Positions 51,853 to 61,994 of a stretch of DNA of 64,000 bases are shown piece after piece. The stretch covers positions 225,105 to 289,104 of the forward strand of contig NZ_JAPNLM010000008.1 of NCBI RefSeq assembly GCF_026627255.1. Reading direction: 5' to 3'. Under the pieces are notes generated by a model. It was not told the origin of the DNA, did not search any database, and saw nothing but the letters and a program-made list of their open reading frames with translations. The position numbers were made by a program, and so were the translations under genes. This DNA comes from Streptomyces antarcticus. GTDB lineage: Bacteria; Actinomycetota; Actinomycetes; Streptomycetales; Streptomycetaceae. Positions within the stretch are counted from its first letter, which is position 1, and every line of letters begins with the position of its first letter.

Positions 51853-52715
51853 ATCGCCGCGGGATCGGCCGGGGGCTCGCCGGCCCCCTGGGTCTGCGGG
51901 TTGCGGCGCTGGCGGCGCGCGACCCAGGTGGCGAACCAGGACAGCAGCATGCACATGCCGATGTAGATCGGCGAGATGATCATCACGACGGGGATGAAGG
52001 GCAGGTCGTAGTCGAGATTGGACGCGATCAGTTTGCCCGCGTGCAGGAACTCCTCATAGGTGATCAGGTAGCCGAGGGAGGTGTCCTTCAGGGCCACGAC
52101 CAGCTGGCTGATGATCGTGGGCAGCATGGCCCGGACCGCCTGGGGGGCGAGGACGTAGGACATCACCTGGGTCTTGCGCATGCCCAGCGCGTACGCCGCC
52201 TCGCGCTGCCCGCGCTCCACCGCGTTGACGCCCGTGCGGAACACCTCGGCGAGCACCGATCCGTTGTAGAGCGTCAGCCCGGCCACCAGCGCGGGCAGCG
52301 GCTGGACCTTCAGCGCGACGAAGATGAAGAAGATCATCACCAGTACCGGCATGGCCCGGAAGAACTCCACGCACAGGGTGGCCAGCCAGCGCACCGGCCG
52401 GTGCACCGAGAGCCGGCCGGTGGCGAGCACCGCGCCGAGCAGCAGGGAGAGCACCGAGGCGTAGGCGAACGCCTTGAGCGTGTTCCCCAGGCCCCGCAGC
52501 AGCAGCTCCTGGATGCCCGCGTACGTGAAGGGGCTCCACTTGGCGGCGGTGAACTGCTCGGTGTCGAAGAGCAGGTAGAGGAGCCAGCCGGCCAGGAGCA
52601 GGAGCAGCACCGTGGAGCCGATCCCGTAGTACAGGTGGCGGCGCCGGGCCCGGGGGCCCGGGATGTCGTAGAGGGCGGTGGACTCCAGGTCGCCGTGGAG
52701 CGCGTGCGCGGTCAT
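51834..52715 (-). CDS. gluD: Amino-acid ABC transporter permease (GluD-like)
   Basis: 293 residues. Five membrane helices with the binding-protein-dependent transport signature EAAYALGMRKTQVMSYVLAPQAVRAML (about 165-190, in part: EAAYALGMRKT) and ISQLVVALKDTSLGYLI. Longer N- and C-terminal tails than GluC. Fourth gene of an ATPase-binding protein-permease-permease operon; four-base overlap with the preceding permease. Stop codon TAA, unusual in this GC context. Confidence 0.9.
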   Translation of the reverse strand: MTAHALHGDLESTALYDIPGPRARRRHLYYGIGSTVLLLLLAGWLLYLLFDTEQFTAAKWSPFTYAGIQELLLRGLGNTLKAFAYASVLSLLLGAVLATGRLSVHRPVRWLATLCVEFFRAMPVLVMIFFIFVALKVQPLPALVAGLTLYNGSVLAEVFRTGVNAVERGQREAAYALGMRKTQVMSYVLAPQAVRAMLPTIISQLVVALKDTSLGYLITYEEFLHAGKLIASNLDYDLPFIPVVMIISPIYIGMCMLLSWFATWVARRQRRNPQTQGAGEPPADPAAMLPGTV

Positions 52716-53356
52716 CGGGCCACTCCGTAGCGCTTCTCCAGCACGTGGAAGAGCGCGCTGATGGACAGGGTGATGATCAGGTAGCCCACGGCGATCCAGA
52801 CGAAGGTCCAGATGATGCTGTAACCGAGCTCGTTGAGGGTCTTGTACGTGCCCAGCAGCTCGGTGACGCTGAAGGCGCCGGCGATCGCGGAGTTCTTGGC
52901 GAGTGCGATCAGGGTGGAGCCGATGGGCGGGATGACGGAGCGGAAGGCCTGCGGGAGGACGACCGTGCCCAGGGTCTGGCCGAAGGACATGCCCAGGCTG
53001 CGGGCCGCCTCGCCCTGGCCCTTGGGCACGGTGTTGATGCCGGAGCGCAGCACCTCGCAGATGAACGCGGAGGTGTAACAGCCCAGGGCGAGGACGGCGA
53101 ACAACTGGAAGGGCAGGACCAGGCCGAAGCGCGGCAGCCCGAGCAGGACGGCGAAGAACAGCAGGGTGAGCGGGGTGTTGCGCAGGATGGTGACCCAGAC
53201 CGTGCCGAAGGCCCGGAACGAGCCGACGGGCGCGACCCGGAAGGAGGCCATGAGGAAGCCGAGGACCAGGGCGAGCAGGGAGGCGTAGACGGTCAGTTCG
53301 ACCGTGCCGAGGAATCCCTCGCCGTAGAGCGCGAAGTTGTCGGTGAGTACGTTCAT
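52712..53356 (-). CDS. gluC: Amino-acid ABC transporter permease (GluC-like)
   Basis: 214 residues with four to five membrane helices and the coupling signature GEAARSLGMSFGQTLGTVVLPQAFRSVIPP (in part: GEAARSLGMSFGQ). Overlaps the next permease by four bases. Forms the membrane pore for a polar amino acid, probably glutamate, together with GluD. Confidence 0.9.
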   Translation of the reverse strand: MNVLTDNFALYGEGFLGTVELTVYASLLALVLGFLMASFRVAPVGSFRAFGTVWVTILRNTPLTLLFFAVLLGLPRFGLVLPFQLFAVLALGCYTSAFICEVLRSGINTVPKGQGEAARSLGMSFGQTLGTVVLPQAFRSVIPPIGSTLIALAKNSAIAGAFSVTELLGTYKTLNELGYSIIWTFVWIAVGYLIITLSISALFHVLEKRYGVAR

Positions 53357-53373
53357 GGCGGTGGCCCTCTCGC

Positions 53374-54279
53374 TCAGCTCGCCGGATAGCGGTCGATGGC
53401 GGGAGGCGTCGGAGCGGGCTCGCCGGACAGGCCGAGCGTGGCCTCGTAGGCCTTCTTCCAGTTGCCGTTCTTCTCCTGCGCCTCCAGGGCGTCGTCGAGG
53501 GCGAAGCGCAGCGCGTTGTCGCTGCGCGGGACGCCGATGCCGTAGGGCTCCTGGGAGAAGGGCTTGCCGACCACCTTGAGCTCGTCGGGGACCTTGGCCG
53601 CGTAGCCCAGGAGGATGGAGTCGTCGGTGGAGACGGCGTCGACCTGGTAGGTCAGCAGGTTGTCCACGCAGACGGAGTAGGTGTCGTAGGCGACGAGCAC
53701 CGCTTCGGGGAACTCCTTCTGGAGCCGCTGGTAGGGGGTGGAGCCGGCGGCCGAGCAGACCTTCTTGCCCGCGAGGTCGTCGGGACCGTTGATGTCCTTC
53801 TCGTCCTTGCGGACCAGCAGGGACTGGCCGGCCATGTAGTAGGGGCCGGCGAAGCCGACCTGCTTCTTGCGGTTGTCGTTGATGGTGTAGGTGCCGACGT
53901 AGTAGTCGATCTGGCCGTTCTGCAGGGCCGTCTCACGGTTGGCGGAGGCGATCGTCTTGAACTCGATCGTCTTGGGGTCGAAGCCGAGGGACGCCGACAT
54001 CATCTTGGCGATCTCGATGTCGAAGCCGGAGTAGAGGCCGCTCGCGGGGTCCTTCTCCCCCATGTACGGCTGGTCCTCCTTGGCGCCGACGACGAGGTGT
54101 CCGCGCTTCCTGGCCCGCTCCCAGGTGCGGGAGTCGGGCAGCCGGAAGCCGGTGTCGACGGTGTAGACGGGCAGGTCCTCGGGCTGCGGTCCCTTGACCG
54201 GGGGGCTGCCGGACTTGCCGCAGCCCGTGGAGCAGGCGAGGACGACCAGGGCGACGAGGAGGGCTCGGGTACGGATCAT
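53374..54279 (-). CDS. gluB: Amino-acid-binding lipoprotein of a glutamate-type ABC transporter (GluB-like)
   Basis: 301 residues, ATG at 54279 (GTG at 54282 also in frame; GAGGGA upstream). Signal sequence with cysteines in VLACSTGCGKSG; the exact lipidated Cys is ambiguous. Periplasmic-binding type II domain (SBP_bac_3): VVGAKEDQPYMGEKDPASGLYSGFDIEIAKMM, IEFKTIASANRETALQNGQIDYYVGTYTIND (in parts), FSQEPYGIGVP. Divergent N-terminal part compared with the classical GluB, so glutamate specificity is an assumption. Second gene of the operon. Confidence 0.9.
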   Translation of the reverse strand: MIRTRALLVALVVLACSTGCGKSGSPPVKGPQPEDLPVYTVDTGFRLPDSRTWERARKRGHLVVGAKEDQPYMGEKDPASGLYSGFDIEIAKMMSASLGFDPKTIEFKTIASANRETALQNGQIDYYVGTYTINDNRKKQVGFAGPYYMAGQSLLVRKDEKDINGPDDLAGKKVCSAAGSTPYQRLQKEFPEAVLVAYDTYSVCVDNLLTYQVDAVSTDDSILLGYAAKVPDELKVVGKPFSQEPYGIGVPRSDNALRFALDDALEAQEKNGNWKKAYEATLGLSGEPAPTPPAIDRYPAS

Positions 54280-54290
54280 CACGCCGTCCC

Positions 54291-55034
54291 TCAGTGCTTC
54301 AGGATCTTGGAGAGGAAGTCCTTGGCCCGGTCGCTCTCGGGGGCGGTGAAGAACTCCTCCGGGGTCCGGTCCTCGACGATCCTGCCGTCGGCCATGAACA
54401 CGACGCGGTTGGCGGCGGAGCGGGCGAAGCCCATCTCGTGGGTGACCACGACCATGGTCATGCCCTCGCTCGCCAGCTGCTGCATGACTTCCAGCACCTC
54501 GTTGATCATCTCCGGGTCGAGCGCGGAGGTGGGCTCGTCGAAGAGCAGGGCCTTGGGGCTCATGGCGAGGGCGCGGGCGATGGCGACGCGCTGCTGCTGG
54601 CCGCCGGACAGCTGGGCGGGGTACTTGGGGGCCTGGTCGGCGAGGCCGACCCGCTCCAGCAGGTCCCGGGACCGCTTGTCCGCCTCGTCCCGCTTGCGCC
54701 CGCGCACCTTCATCTGGGCGAGGGAGACGTTGGCGAGGACCGTCTTGTGCGCGAACAGGTTGAAGGACTGGAAGACCATCCCGACCTCGGCGCGCAGCTG
54801 CGCCAGTTCCTTGCCCTCGGCCGGCAGCGGCTTGCCGTCGAGGGTGATCGTTCCCGACTCGATCGTCTCCAGTCGGTTGATCGCCCGGCACAGGGTCGAT
54901 TTCCCGGAACCGGAGGGGCCGATGACCACCACCACCTCCCCGCGGCCGACGGTGAGGTTGATGTCTTGGAGTACGTGCAGCTCTCCGAAGTGCTTGTTCA
55001 CGTTCCGCAGCTCGATCAACGGATCGACGGCCAT
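54291..55034 (-). CDS. gluA: Amino-acid ABC transporter ATP-binding protein (GluA-like)
   Basis: 247 residues from the ATG at 55034; upstream codons are not family sequence. Polar amino acid (PAAT) class: ELRNVNKHFGELHVLQDINLTV start, Walker A GPSGSGKST, Q-loop FQSFNLF, signature LSGGQQQRVAIARALAM, Walker B LLFDEPTSALDPE, H-loop VVTHEMGFARSAANRV. Energises the GluB-GluC-GluD uptake system. First gene of the operon, promoter likely in the AT-richer stretch 55080-55135. Confidence 0.95.
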   Translation of the reverse strand: MAVDPLIELRNVNKHFGELHVLQDINLTVGRGEVVVVIGPSGSGKSTLCRAINRLETIESGTITLDGKPLPAEGKELAQLRAEVGMVFQSFNLFAHKTVLANVSLAQMKVRGRKRDEADKRSRDLLERVGLADQAPKYPAQLSGGQQQRVAIARALAMSPKALLFDEPTSALDPEMINEVLEVMQQLASEGMTMVVVTHEMGFARSAANRVVFMADGRIVEDRTPEEFFTAPESDRAKDFLSKILKH

Positions 55035-55145
55035 GCGCTGCCCTGCCCACTTGTCGGTGTCGAGGTCAGCGCAAACTATCCAGCCCGGGAAGGGCACTTC
55101 TCCTCGACACGCCTAAAGGGGGCATAAAGCTACATCTGCGTGTGA

Positions 55146-55586
55146 TCAGCCCTCGGAGGCCTCGGCGTAGGCCTGGCTGAGTTCGGGGGAACCGGTCATC
55201 GCCCAGGACACCCCCGACTCGATCACGTTCAGCTCCCGGCCCGAGGCCAGCCGGATCACCGGCTGGCCGTTCGGCCACACCTGCCAGGCGGCACCGGGGA
55301 TCGAGCGGACGATCACCGTACCGAGGTAGAAGCCCGCGTCGTTGCCCAGCCACGGCACCGCCTCGGGGTCCCGGCGCCAGCGCGGCATCAGCTGGTCGAG
55401 CGCCTCCAACGAGGCGGTGCTCTCGTCGAGTTCGAGCCCGGCGACCCTCGCCTGGACGCGCAGCATCTCGCACTCCGAGAACAACTCGGTGATGCCGTCG
55501 GGATCATCGGCGAGGGCGGCTGCGAGCCCCGCACCCCGTTCCGTTTCGTGCCGGTTCAGCCAGTTGTCCAGGAAAGGGATGTTCAT
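55146..55586 (-). CDS. DUF6278-like family protein
   Basis: 146 residues from the ATG at 55586 (GGGTGAT just upstream). Pattern MNIPFLDNW, RHETERGAGLAAALADDPDGITELFSECEMLRVQARVAG, LDQLMPRWRRDPEAVPWLGNDAGFYLGTVIVR (in parts) fits the actinobacterial family I know as DUF6278; function unknown. Predicted cytosolic alpha/beta protein. Independent gene between the glu operon and exonuclease III. Confidence 0.85.
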   Translation of the reverse strand: MNIPFLDNWLNRHETERGAGLAAALADDPDGITELFSECEMLRVQARVAGLELDESTASLEALDQLMPRWRRDPEAVPWLGNDAGFYLGTVIVRSIPGAAWQVWPNGQPVIRLASGRELNVIESGVSWAMTGSPELSQAYAEASEG

Positions 55587-55664
55587 ATCACCCAGACTCG
55601 CACCAGGATCCGCCACTGGCCACAGGGCGCGCCTTAGCCGTACCGTTCGGGCCCGGGGCGCGCC

Positions 55665-56450
55665 CTACCGTTCCAGGTCCAGGTCGACGACGACCGGTGC
55701 GTGATCGGACGCCCCCTTGCCCTTGCGCTCCTCGCGGTCCACGTAGGCGTCGGTGACGGCCTTGGTGAAGGGCGCGTTCCCGTACACCAGGTCGATGCGC
55801 ATGCCCCGGTTCTTCGGGAAGGCGAGCATCCGGTAGTCCCAGAAGGTGTACGGGCGGTCGTACTTGAGCGCGCGGGGGAACACGTCGGAGAGTCCGGCGT
55901 CGCGCAGCGCCTCCAGGGCGGCGCGCTCGGCGGGGGTGACGTGCGTGGCGCCCTCGAAGACGGCCGGGTCGTAGACGTCCTCGTCGGTCGGGGCCACGTT
56001 GAAGTCGCCGAGCACCGCGAAGGGGCGCGGGCCGGCCGCGTCCTGCGCGACGGCAGCGGCCAGGGAGCGGAACCAGCCCAGCTTGTAGCCGTAGTGGTCG
56101 TGCGCGACCTCGCGGCCGTTGGGCACGTACACCGACCAGACGCGGACCCCGCCGCAGGTGGCGGAGATCGCGCGGGGCTCCTGGACGCCCTCGTAGTCGG
56201 GCCCGCCGGGCAGCCCGAGGACGACGTCCTCCAGGCCGACCCGGGAGAGCAGGGCCACGCCGTTCCACCGGCCGGTGGCGTTGACGGCCGACTCGTAGCC
56301 CAGCTCGCGCAGCTCGGCGTGCGGGAACTGCTCCGCGGAGCACTTGGTCTCCTGGACGCACAGGACGTCGGTGCCCGAACTTTCCAGCCAGGCGAGCAGG
56401 CGCGGCAGCCGGGCGGTGATGGAGTTGACGTTGAACGTGGCGATACGCAT
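55665..56450 (-). CDS. xth: Exodeoxyribonuclease III
   Basis: 261 residues from the ATG at 56450; earlier codons do not match the family. Endonuclease/exonuclease/phosphatase fold: MRIATFNVNSITAR at 1-14, catalytic QETKCSAEQFP, GDFNVAPTDEDV, and terminal GASDHAPVVVDLDL. Acts at apurinic sites and removes 3'-blocked ends in base excision repair. All key Asp, Asn and His residues are present. Confidence 0.95.
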   Translation of the reverse strand: MRIATFNVNSITARLPRLLAWLESSGTDVLCVQETKCSAEQFPHAELRELGYESAVNATGRWNGVALLSRVGLEDVVLGLPGGPDYEGVQEPRAISATCGGVRVWSVYVPNGREVAHDHYGYKLGWFRSLAAAVAQDAAGPRPFAVLGDFNVAPTDEDVYDPAVFEGATHVTPAERAALEALRDAGLSDVFPRALKYDRPYTFWDYRMLAFPKNRGMRIDLVYGNAPFTKAVTDAYVDREERKGKGASDHAPVVVDLDLER

Positions 56451-56480
56451 ACCCGCCAACCTATCGCCTGGCACCGACAG

Positions 56481-57113
56481 TCACAGTTCGGTGCTGTCGC
56501 CGGCGGTGAGTCGGCCGTGGTCGGCGCCACCCAGGGCGGCCAGGGCGCCGTCGTAGACCGGCCGGGCGAGGTCGGAGAGGTAAGCGTCGTGGATGTCGAC
56601 GGCCCGGCGGGGCTTGACCTCGCGGACGTAGTCGATCACCTCGGCGATCTTGTTCCACGGGGCGTGCACCGGCAGCATCAGGGTGTCCACGGGGGCGCCG
56701 GGCACGGTCAGGGCGTCGCCGGGGTGGAAGAGCGAACCGTCCACGAGGAAGCCGACGTTCGTGATCCGCGGGATGTCCGGGTGGATCACGGCGTGCAGCT
56801 CGCCGTGTACCTGGACCTCGAAGCCGGCCGCGGTGAAGGAGTCCCCGTGGCCCACCGTGTGCACCCGGCCGGGGTAGGCCGGCGCGAGCCTCTCGGCGAC
56901 GCTGCGCAGGGTCCACAGCCGCGCGGCCGGGTTGGTGTCGAGGACGGCCCGCAGCCGGCCCTCCTCGAAGTGGTCGGGGTGCTCGTGCGTGACCAGCAGG
57001 GCGTCGGCGCCCCGGCCCGCGTCCGGTTCGCTGAAGGCGCCCGGGTCGATGACGAGCCTGCGCCCGTCCTTCTCCAGCTCGACGCAGGAGTGCAGCCGTT
57101 TGGTGAGCTTCAT
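56481..57113 (-). CDS. MBL-fold metallo-hydrolase
   Basis: 210 residues. Zn motif THEHPDH (HxHxDH, near 41-47) and a downstream Asp/His in VDGSLFHPGDALTV and DIHDAYLSD. Close to the UlaG/YtnP-like group of small MBL hydrolases that act on lactones, phosphodiesters or nucleic acid; the substrate is not predictable. Separated from xth by 30 bases, so the two may be cotranscribed. Confidence 0.9.
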   Translation of the reverse strand: MKLTKRLHSCVELEKDGRRLVIDPGAFSEPDAGRGADALLVTHEHPDHFEEGRLRAVLDTNPAARLWTLRSVAERLAPAYPGRVHTVGHGDSFTAAGFEVQVHGELHAVIHPDIPRITNVGFLVDGSLFHPGDALTVPGAPVDTLMLPVHAPWNKIAEVIDYVREVKPRRAVDIHDAYLSDLARPVYDGALAALGGADHGRLTAGDSTEL

Positions 57114-57153
57114 GGGGGCAAGGCTAGACGGCCCGGCGCCGGGCGCGCGGGGT

Positions 57154-57744
57154 TCAGGGGGTCGTGGAGGAGACCACGTAGACCTTGGCGATGCGGGGGT
57201 CGGTGACGTCGACGGTGATGTCGCGGGTGGGACGGGGGTCGTCCTGTTCGAGGGTGGTGCCGAGCCAGTCCTCGTGGGTCTTCCAGTTCCACCCCGCGAT
57301 CTCGGTGTCGTGCGCCGAGATCGCGACCCCGGGGGTCAGCTCCCCGCGGCTGCTGCCGACGGAGGCCAGGAACGTGTCCAGGTCGGCGGGTGAGACCGCG
57401 AACTGGGTGTACAGCCGGCTGGTGCGCCAGTTGTTCGTCTCCAGGAAGCCGACCCGCCAGGCCTTGTCCGGGATCGGCACCTCGTAGATGCTGCGCTGCA
57501 CCTTGGACGGCCAGCCGGGGCGGACCTTCGTCGCACCCACCTTGGCGGCCTTGTCGCGGCCGCTCTGGCGACTCTGCTGGGCCGAGACGGCCAGGTAGCC
57601 CGCGGGGACGCCGACCAGCAGCAGGATGATGATCGCGGTCACCCAGCGGCGGCGCACGACGTGTCTGCGGTCCTCCGCGGGCGGCGGTACGGAGTCCCCG
57701 TCGGGTGCGGAGGCCTGGTGGGGCAGGGTGGGCGGCGGTGTCAC
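57154..57744 (-). CDS. Membrane-anchored hypothetical protein of the sugar-kinase operon
   Basis: 196 residues from the GTG at 57744, overlapping the ROK kinase stop by four bases. N-terminal 1-30 is Pro-rich and basic (RRHVVRRRW), followed by a membrane helix (about 35-55, TAIIILLLVGVPAGYLAVSA) and an extracytoplasmic beta-rich domain (about 80-196). No known family. It may be a membrane protein serving the sugar transporter, but only the position says so. Confidence 0.82.
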   Translation of the reverse strand: MTPPPTLPHQASAPDGDSVPPPAEDRRHVVRRRWVTAIIILLLVGVPAGYLAVSAQQSRQSGRDKAAKVGATKVRPGWPSKVQRSIYEVPIPDKAWRVGFLETNNWRTSRLYTQFAVSPADLDTFLASVGSSRGELTPGVAISAHDTEIAGWNWKTHEDWLGTTLEQDDPRPTRDITVDVTDPRIAKVYVVSSTTP

Positions 57745-58904
57745 TGCTGGTCCTGGTCCTCGGGGCCGACGGCGGCGTCTGGCCGGCCGAGCTGTGCGTA
57801 GCGCTCGTACCGCTCGACGCGCCGGCGCGTGGCGCGGCGGAAGCGTCGGGCGACGAGCCGGGAGAGGTCGGCGGCGCCGACCATGCCGGCCTCGGGGCCG
57901 AGCTGGGCTTTGGCGATGCGGGCCTCGGGCCGGTAGCCGCGCCCGGTCAGGTGACGGCGGAAGGCGTCCCGGGCCGGGCCGATCAGCAGGTCGTCGGCGG
58001 CGCTGACGCCGCCGCCGATGACGAAGCAGGAGGGGTCCAGGGCGGCGGCGAGGTTGGCGATGCCGACGCCGAGCCACTGGCCGATGTCCTGGAGCAGTTC
58101 GACGCACATGGCGTCGCCCTCGCGGGCCAGCTCGGTGATGAGCGGTCCGGTGATCTCCGCGACGTTGCCGCCGACCCGGGCGATGATGTTGTGCGCGACG
58201 GGGGAATCGGCGGCGGCGAGCTCGCGGGCCTCGCGGACCAGGGCGTTGCCGGAGCTGTACTGCTCCCAGCAGCCGCGGTTGCCGCAGGGGCAGCGGTGGC
58301 CGCCGGGGACGACCTGCATGTGGCCGAACTCGCCGGCGACCCCGTACCGGCCGCGCTTGACCTGGCCGCCTTCCAGGATGGCCCCGCCGATGCCGGTGCC
58401 GAGCGTGATCATGACGAGGTGGTCCTCGCCGCGGCCGGCGCCGAAGCGCCACTCGGCCCAGGCGGCGGTGTTGGCATCGTTGTCGACCATGACCGGGACG
58501 GCGAGCCGGGACTGGAGCGCGTCGCGCAGCGGCTCGTCGCGCCAGGCCAGGTGAGGTGCGAAGAGGACGCGGGAGCGGTCGGCGTCGACCCAGCCGGCCG
58601 CGCCGATGCCCACCGCGTGCACGTCGTGCCGGTCGGAGAGGTCCAGGACCAGTTCGACGATGGTGTCCTCGACGACCTTGGCGCTCTTGGACTTGTCGGG
58701 GGTCTCCGCGCGGATCTTCTCCAGGATGATGCCGTCGGCGTCGACGACGCCGGCCATCACCTTGGTGCCGCCGATGTCGATGCCGACGGTCGGTACGCGC
58801 GGGGCGGTCAGGTGCGACCGGCGCTCACGGGTCCCGATGGTCCGCAGGACGGTGCCCCGCGCCGAGCCCCGGTGGGCGAGCGTGAAGTCCCGGTACGTGC
58901 TCAT
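57741..58904 (-). CDS. ROK-family sugar kinase (glucokinase-like) with N-terminal extension
   Basis: 387 residues. ROK fold: ATP motif VGIDIGGTKVMAGVVD (near 40-55), sugar-binding aspartate in VMVDNDANTAAWAEW, Zn motif HRCPCGNRGCWEQY (CxCGxxGCxE), second phosphate motif ITLGTGIGGAILEGG. Actinobacterial GlkA has about 317 residues; here about 38 extra N-terminal residues precede the ROK core (STYRDFTLAHRGSARGTVLR...). It is the fourth gene after binding protein, permease and ATPase, an order I recall from the rhizobial frcBCAK fructose operon. Confidence 0.94.
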   Translation of the reverse strand: MSTYRDFTLAHRGSARGTVLRTIGTRERRSHLTAPRVPTVGIDIGGTKVMAGVVDADGIILEKIRAETPDKSKSAKVVEDTIVELVLDLSDRHDVHAVGIGAAGWVDADRSRVLFAPHLAWRDEPLRDALQSRLAVPVMVDNDANTAAWAEWRFGAGRGEDHLVMITLGTGIGGAILEGGQVKRGRYGVAGEFGHMQVVPGGHRCPCGNRGCWEQYSSGNALVREARELAAADSPVAHNIIARVGGNVAEITGPLITELAREGDAMCVELLQDIGQWLGVGIANLAAALDPSCFVIGGGVSAADDLLIGPARDAFRRHLTGRGYRPEARIAKAQLGPEAGMVGAADLSRLVARRFRRATRRRVERYERYAQLGRPDAAVGPEDQDQQ

Positions 58905-58920
58905 CGAGTCGTGCCGTCCC

Positions 58921-59801
<881 letters not shown>

Positions 59802-59805
<4 letters not shown>

Positions 59806-60836
59806 TTCGCCTCCGCCCGCTTGCGGACCCATGCGTTGAGCAGCGTCGCGAGCAGCAGCATCGCGCCGAGGAAGAACTTGAACCAGTCCGGGTTCCACTG
59901 GGCGTAGACGATGCCGTTGCTGGTCATGCCGAAGATGAAGGCGCCGACGGCCGATCCGATGGCGGAGCCGTAGCCGCCGGTCATCAGGCAGCCGCCGATG
60001 ACCGCCGCGATGATGTACAGGAACTCGTTGCCGACGCCCTCGCCCGACTGGACCACGTCGAACGAGAAGAGGATGTGCTGCCCGGAGATCCAGGCGCACA
60101 GCGCGACGCCCATGTAGAGGCCGATGCGCGTCTTGACCACGGGCACGCCGGTCGCGCGGGCCGCGTCGGCCCCGCCGCCCACGGCGAAGATCCAGTTCCC
60201 TGCGCGGGTGCGCAGCAGGATCCAGGTGGCCACCGCGACCAGGGCGAACCACCACAGGATGGTGACCTTCAGGGTGACCGAGCCGACGTTCCACTGCGAG
60301 GCGAAGAGCGCGCGGGCGGAGTCGAAGCCCTCCATGTCGGCGATGGACTTGGTGGAGACGGAGCCGCTGATCAGCTTGGTGAAGCCGAGGTTCAGGCCGG
60401 TCAGCATCAGGAAGGTGCCGAGCGTGATGATGAAGCTCGGCAGTTTGGTACGGGTGAGCATGAAGCCGTTGAAGAAGCCGACGGCGAGGGTGACAATCAG
60501 GGACACCAGGACGCCGACCCAGACGTTGGCCGTCATCTGGTAGCTGAACATCGAGCTGAACAGCGCCGAGGTGGTGACCATGACGCCGGCGGACAGGTCG
60601 AACTCCCCGCCGATCATCAGCATCGCCACCGGGACGGCCATGATCCCGATCGTGGAGGCCGAGTACAGGACCGTGCTGAGGCTGGAGGCCCGCAGGAAGC
60701 TGTCCGCGGCGAAGGAGAAGAACACGAAGACCGCGGCGGCGCCGACCACCGCGCCCAGCTCCGGGCGGCCGAGCAGCCTGCGCAGCAGGGAGCTCGGCGC
60801 GAGCCGCTCGTCCGCGGGGGGTGCGGCGGCGCTCAT
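59802..60836 (-). CDS. Sugar ABC transporter permease (RbsC/FrcC-type)
   Basis: 344 residues. Eight to ten membrane helices. BPD_transp_2 family: GEFDLSAGVMVTTSALF, FNGFMLTRTKLPSFIITLGTFLMLTGLNLGFTK (in parts), AAVIGGCLMTGGYGSAIGSAVGAFIFG. Translocates a monosaccharide (fructose/ribose-type). Start ATG at 60836, four-base overlap with the binding-protein gene. Confidence 0.94.
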
Positions 60837-61843
60837 CGGCTGCCCCGCTTGATGTACTCCTCCAGCGCGGACGCCTCGGCGCCGGTGACGATCTGCGGTC
60901 CGGTGAGGACCGGACGGCCGCCGCCGAGCACGTTGGCGTTGTAGCGGTAGAGCCAGAGCAGGTCGATCGCCTCGTAGCCCTGGAGGTAGGGCTGCTGGTC
61001 GACGGCGAAGCCGAGCGCCCCGGACTTCAGGTCGCGGGCGACGGACGCGTTGAGGTCGAAGGTGTCCACCTCCGCCTTGCTGCCCGCCGCGTCCTTCGCC
61101 TTGACGGCGGTGGGGGCGAAGGGGGCGCCGAGGGTGACGATCGCGTCGACGGACGGGTCGGCCTGGAGCTTGGCCTGCAGGGCCGCCTGGACGGAGGGCA
61201 TGTTGGTGCCCTCGACGTACAGGTTCTCCATCGTCCCGCCGAAGGTCTTCTTCGCTCCGGCGCAGCGCTGCTCGTGGCCCACGTTGCCCTGCTCGTGCAG
61301 GACGCAGACGGCCTTCTTGCGGCCGCGTTTCGTCAGCTCGGCGCCGACCGCCTCACCGGCGATCTCCTCGTCCTGGCCGATGTGGGTGAGCGCCCCGTAC
61401 GCGGCGGACTGCGCGGAGCCGGAGTTCACGGTGATCACCGGGATGCCCGCCTTGACGGCCTTGGCGATGACGTCCTTGAGGGCCTCGGGCTTGGCGAGGC
61501 TGACGACGATCCCGTCGACCTTCTGGTCGATCGCGTTCTGCACGAACTGTGCCTGCTGCTGGGCCTGGTCGTCGTGGGCGTAGACGAAGTTGATGTTGTC
61601 CTTCGCCGCGGCCTCCTTGGCACCCTTCTGGACGATGTCCCAGAAGGTGTCGCCGTCGCCCGCGTGAGTGACCATCGCGAAGGTCCAGCGCGGGGTGGAG
61701 ACCGCGGGCCGGCCCGCCTCGGCGGCCCTGGCCCGCTCCTCGGCACGCTTGCCGCCCGTACTGCTGCATCCCGCGAGGGAGGCTCCCAGTACCGCCGCGA
61801 GCACGGCGCCCACGACGCGCACCCCTGTCCGAACCCTAGCCAC
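60833..61843 (-). CDS. Sugar-binding lipoprotein of an ABC transporter
   Basis: 336 residues. Lipobox SLAGCSS near 23-29. Periplasmic-binding type I fold (Peripla_BP_4): FAMVTHAGDGDTFWDIVQKGAKEAAAK, VDGIVVSLAKPEALKDVIAKAVKAGIPVITVN (in parts), NVGHEQRCAGAKK, FAVDQQPYLQGYEAID. This is the ribose/fructose-binding group. First gene of the operon; the divergent Gfo/Idh/MocA dehydrogenase starts 152 bp away and may use an inducer of the same system. Confidence 0.94.
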   Translation of the reverse strand: MARVRTGVRVVGAVLAAVLGASLAGCSSTGGKRAEERARAAEAGRPAVSTPRWTFAMVTHAGDGDTFWDIVQKGAKEAAAKDNINFVYAHDDQAQQQAQFVQNAIDQKVDGIVVSLAKPEALKDVIAKAVKAGIPVITVNSGSAQSAAYGALTHIGQDEEIAGEAVGAELTKRGRKKAVCVLHEQGNVGHEQRCAGAKKTFGGTMENLYVEGTNMPSVQAALQAKLQADPSVDAIVTLGAPFAPTAVKAKDAAGSKAEVDTFDLNASVARDLKSGALGFAVDQQPYLQGYEAIDLLWLYRYNANVLGGGRPVLTGPQIVTGAEASALEEYIKRGSR

Positions 61844-61994
61844 GTCGCCGTGCCCTTCCCTCGTCCGTGTCGTCCGTCATCAATCGGTCATTCCGGTTCC
61901 AGCCGCCCAGTATCCGCCACAGTGGACCATGCGGGGTCATCGGGGCAGGCGCGGGCAGATTGACAGGTCCCCCGTTCGGGGTCAGGTTGAGTGC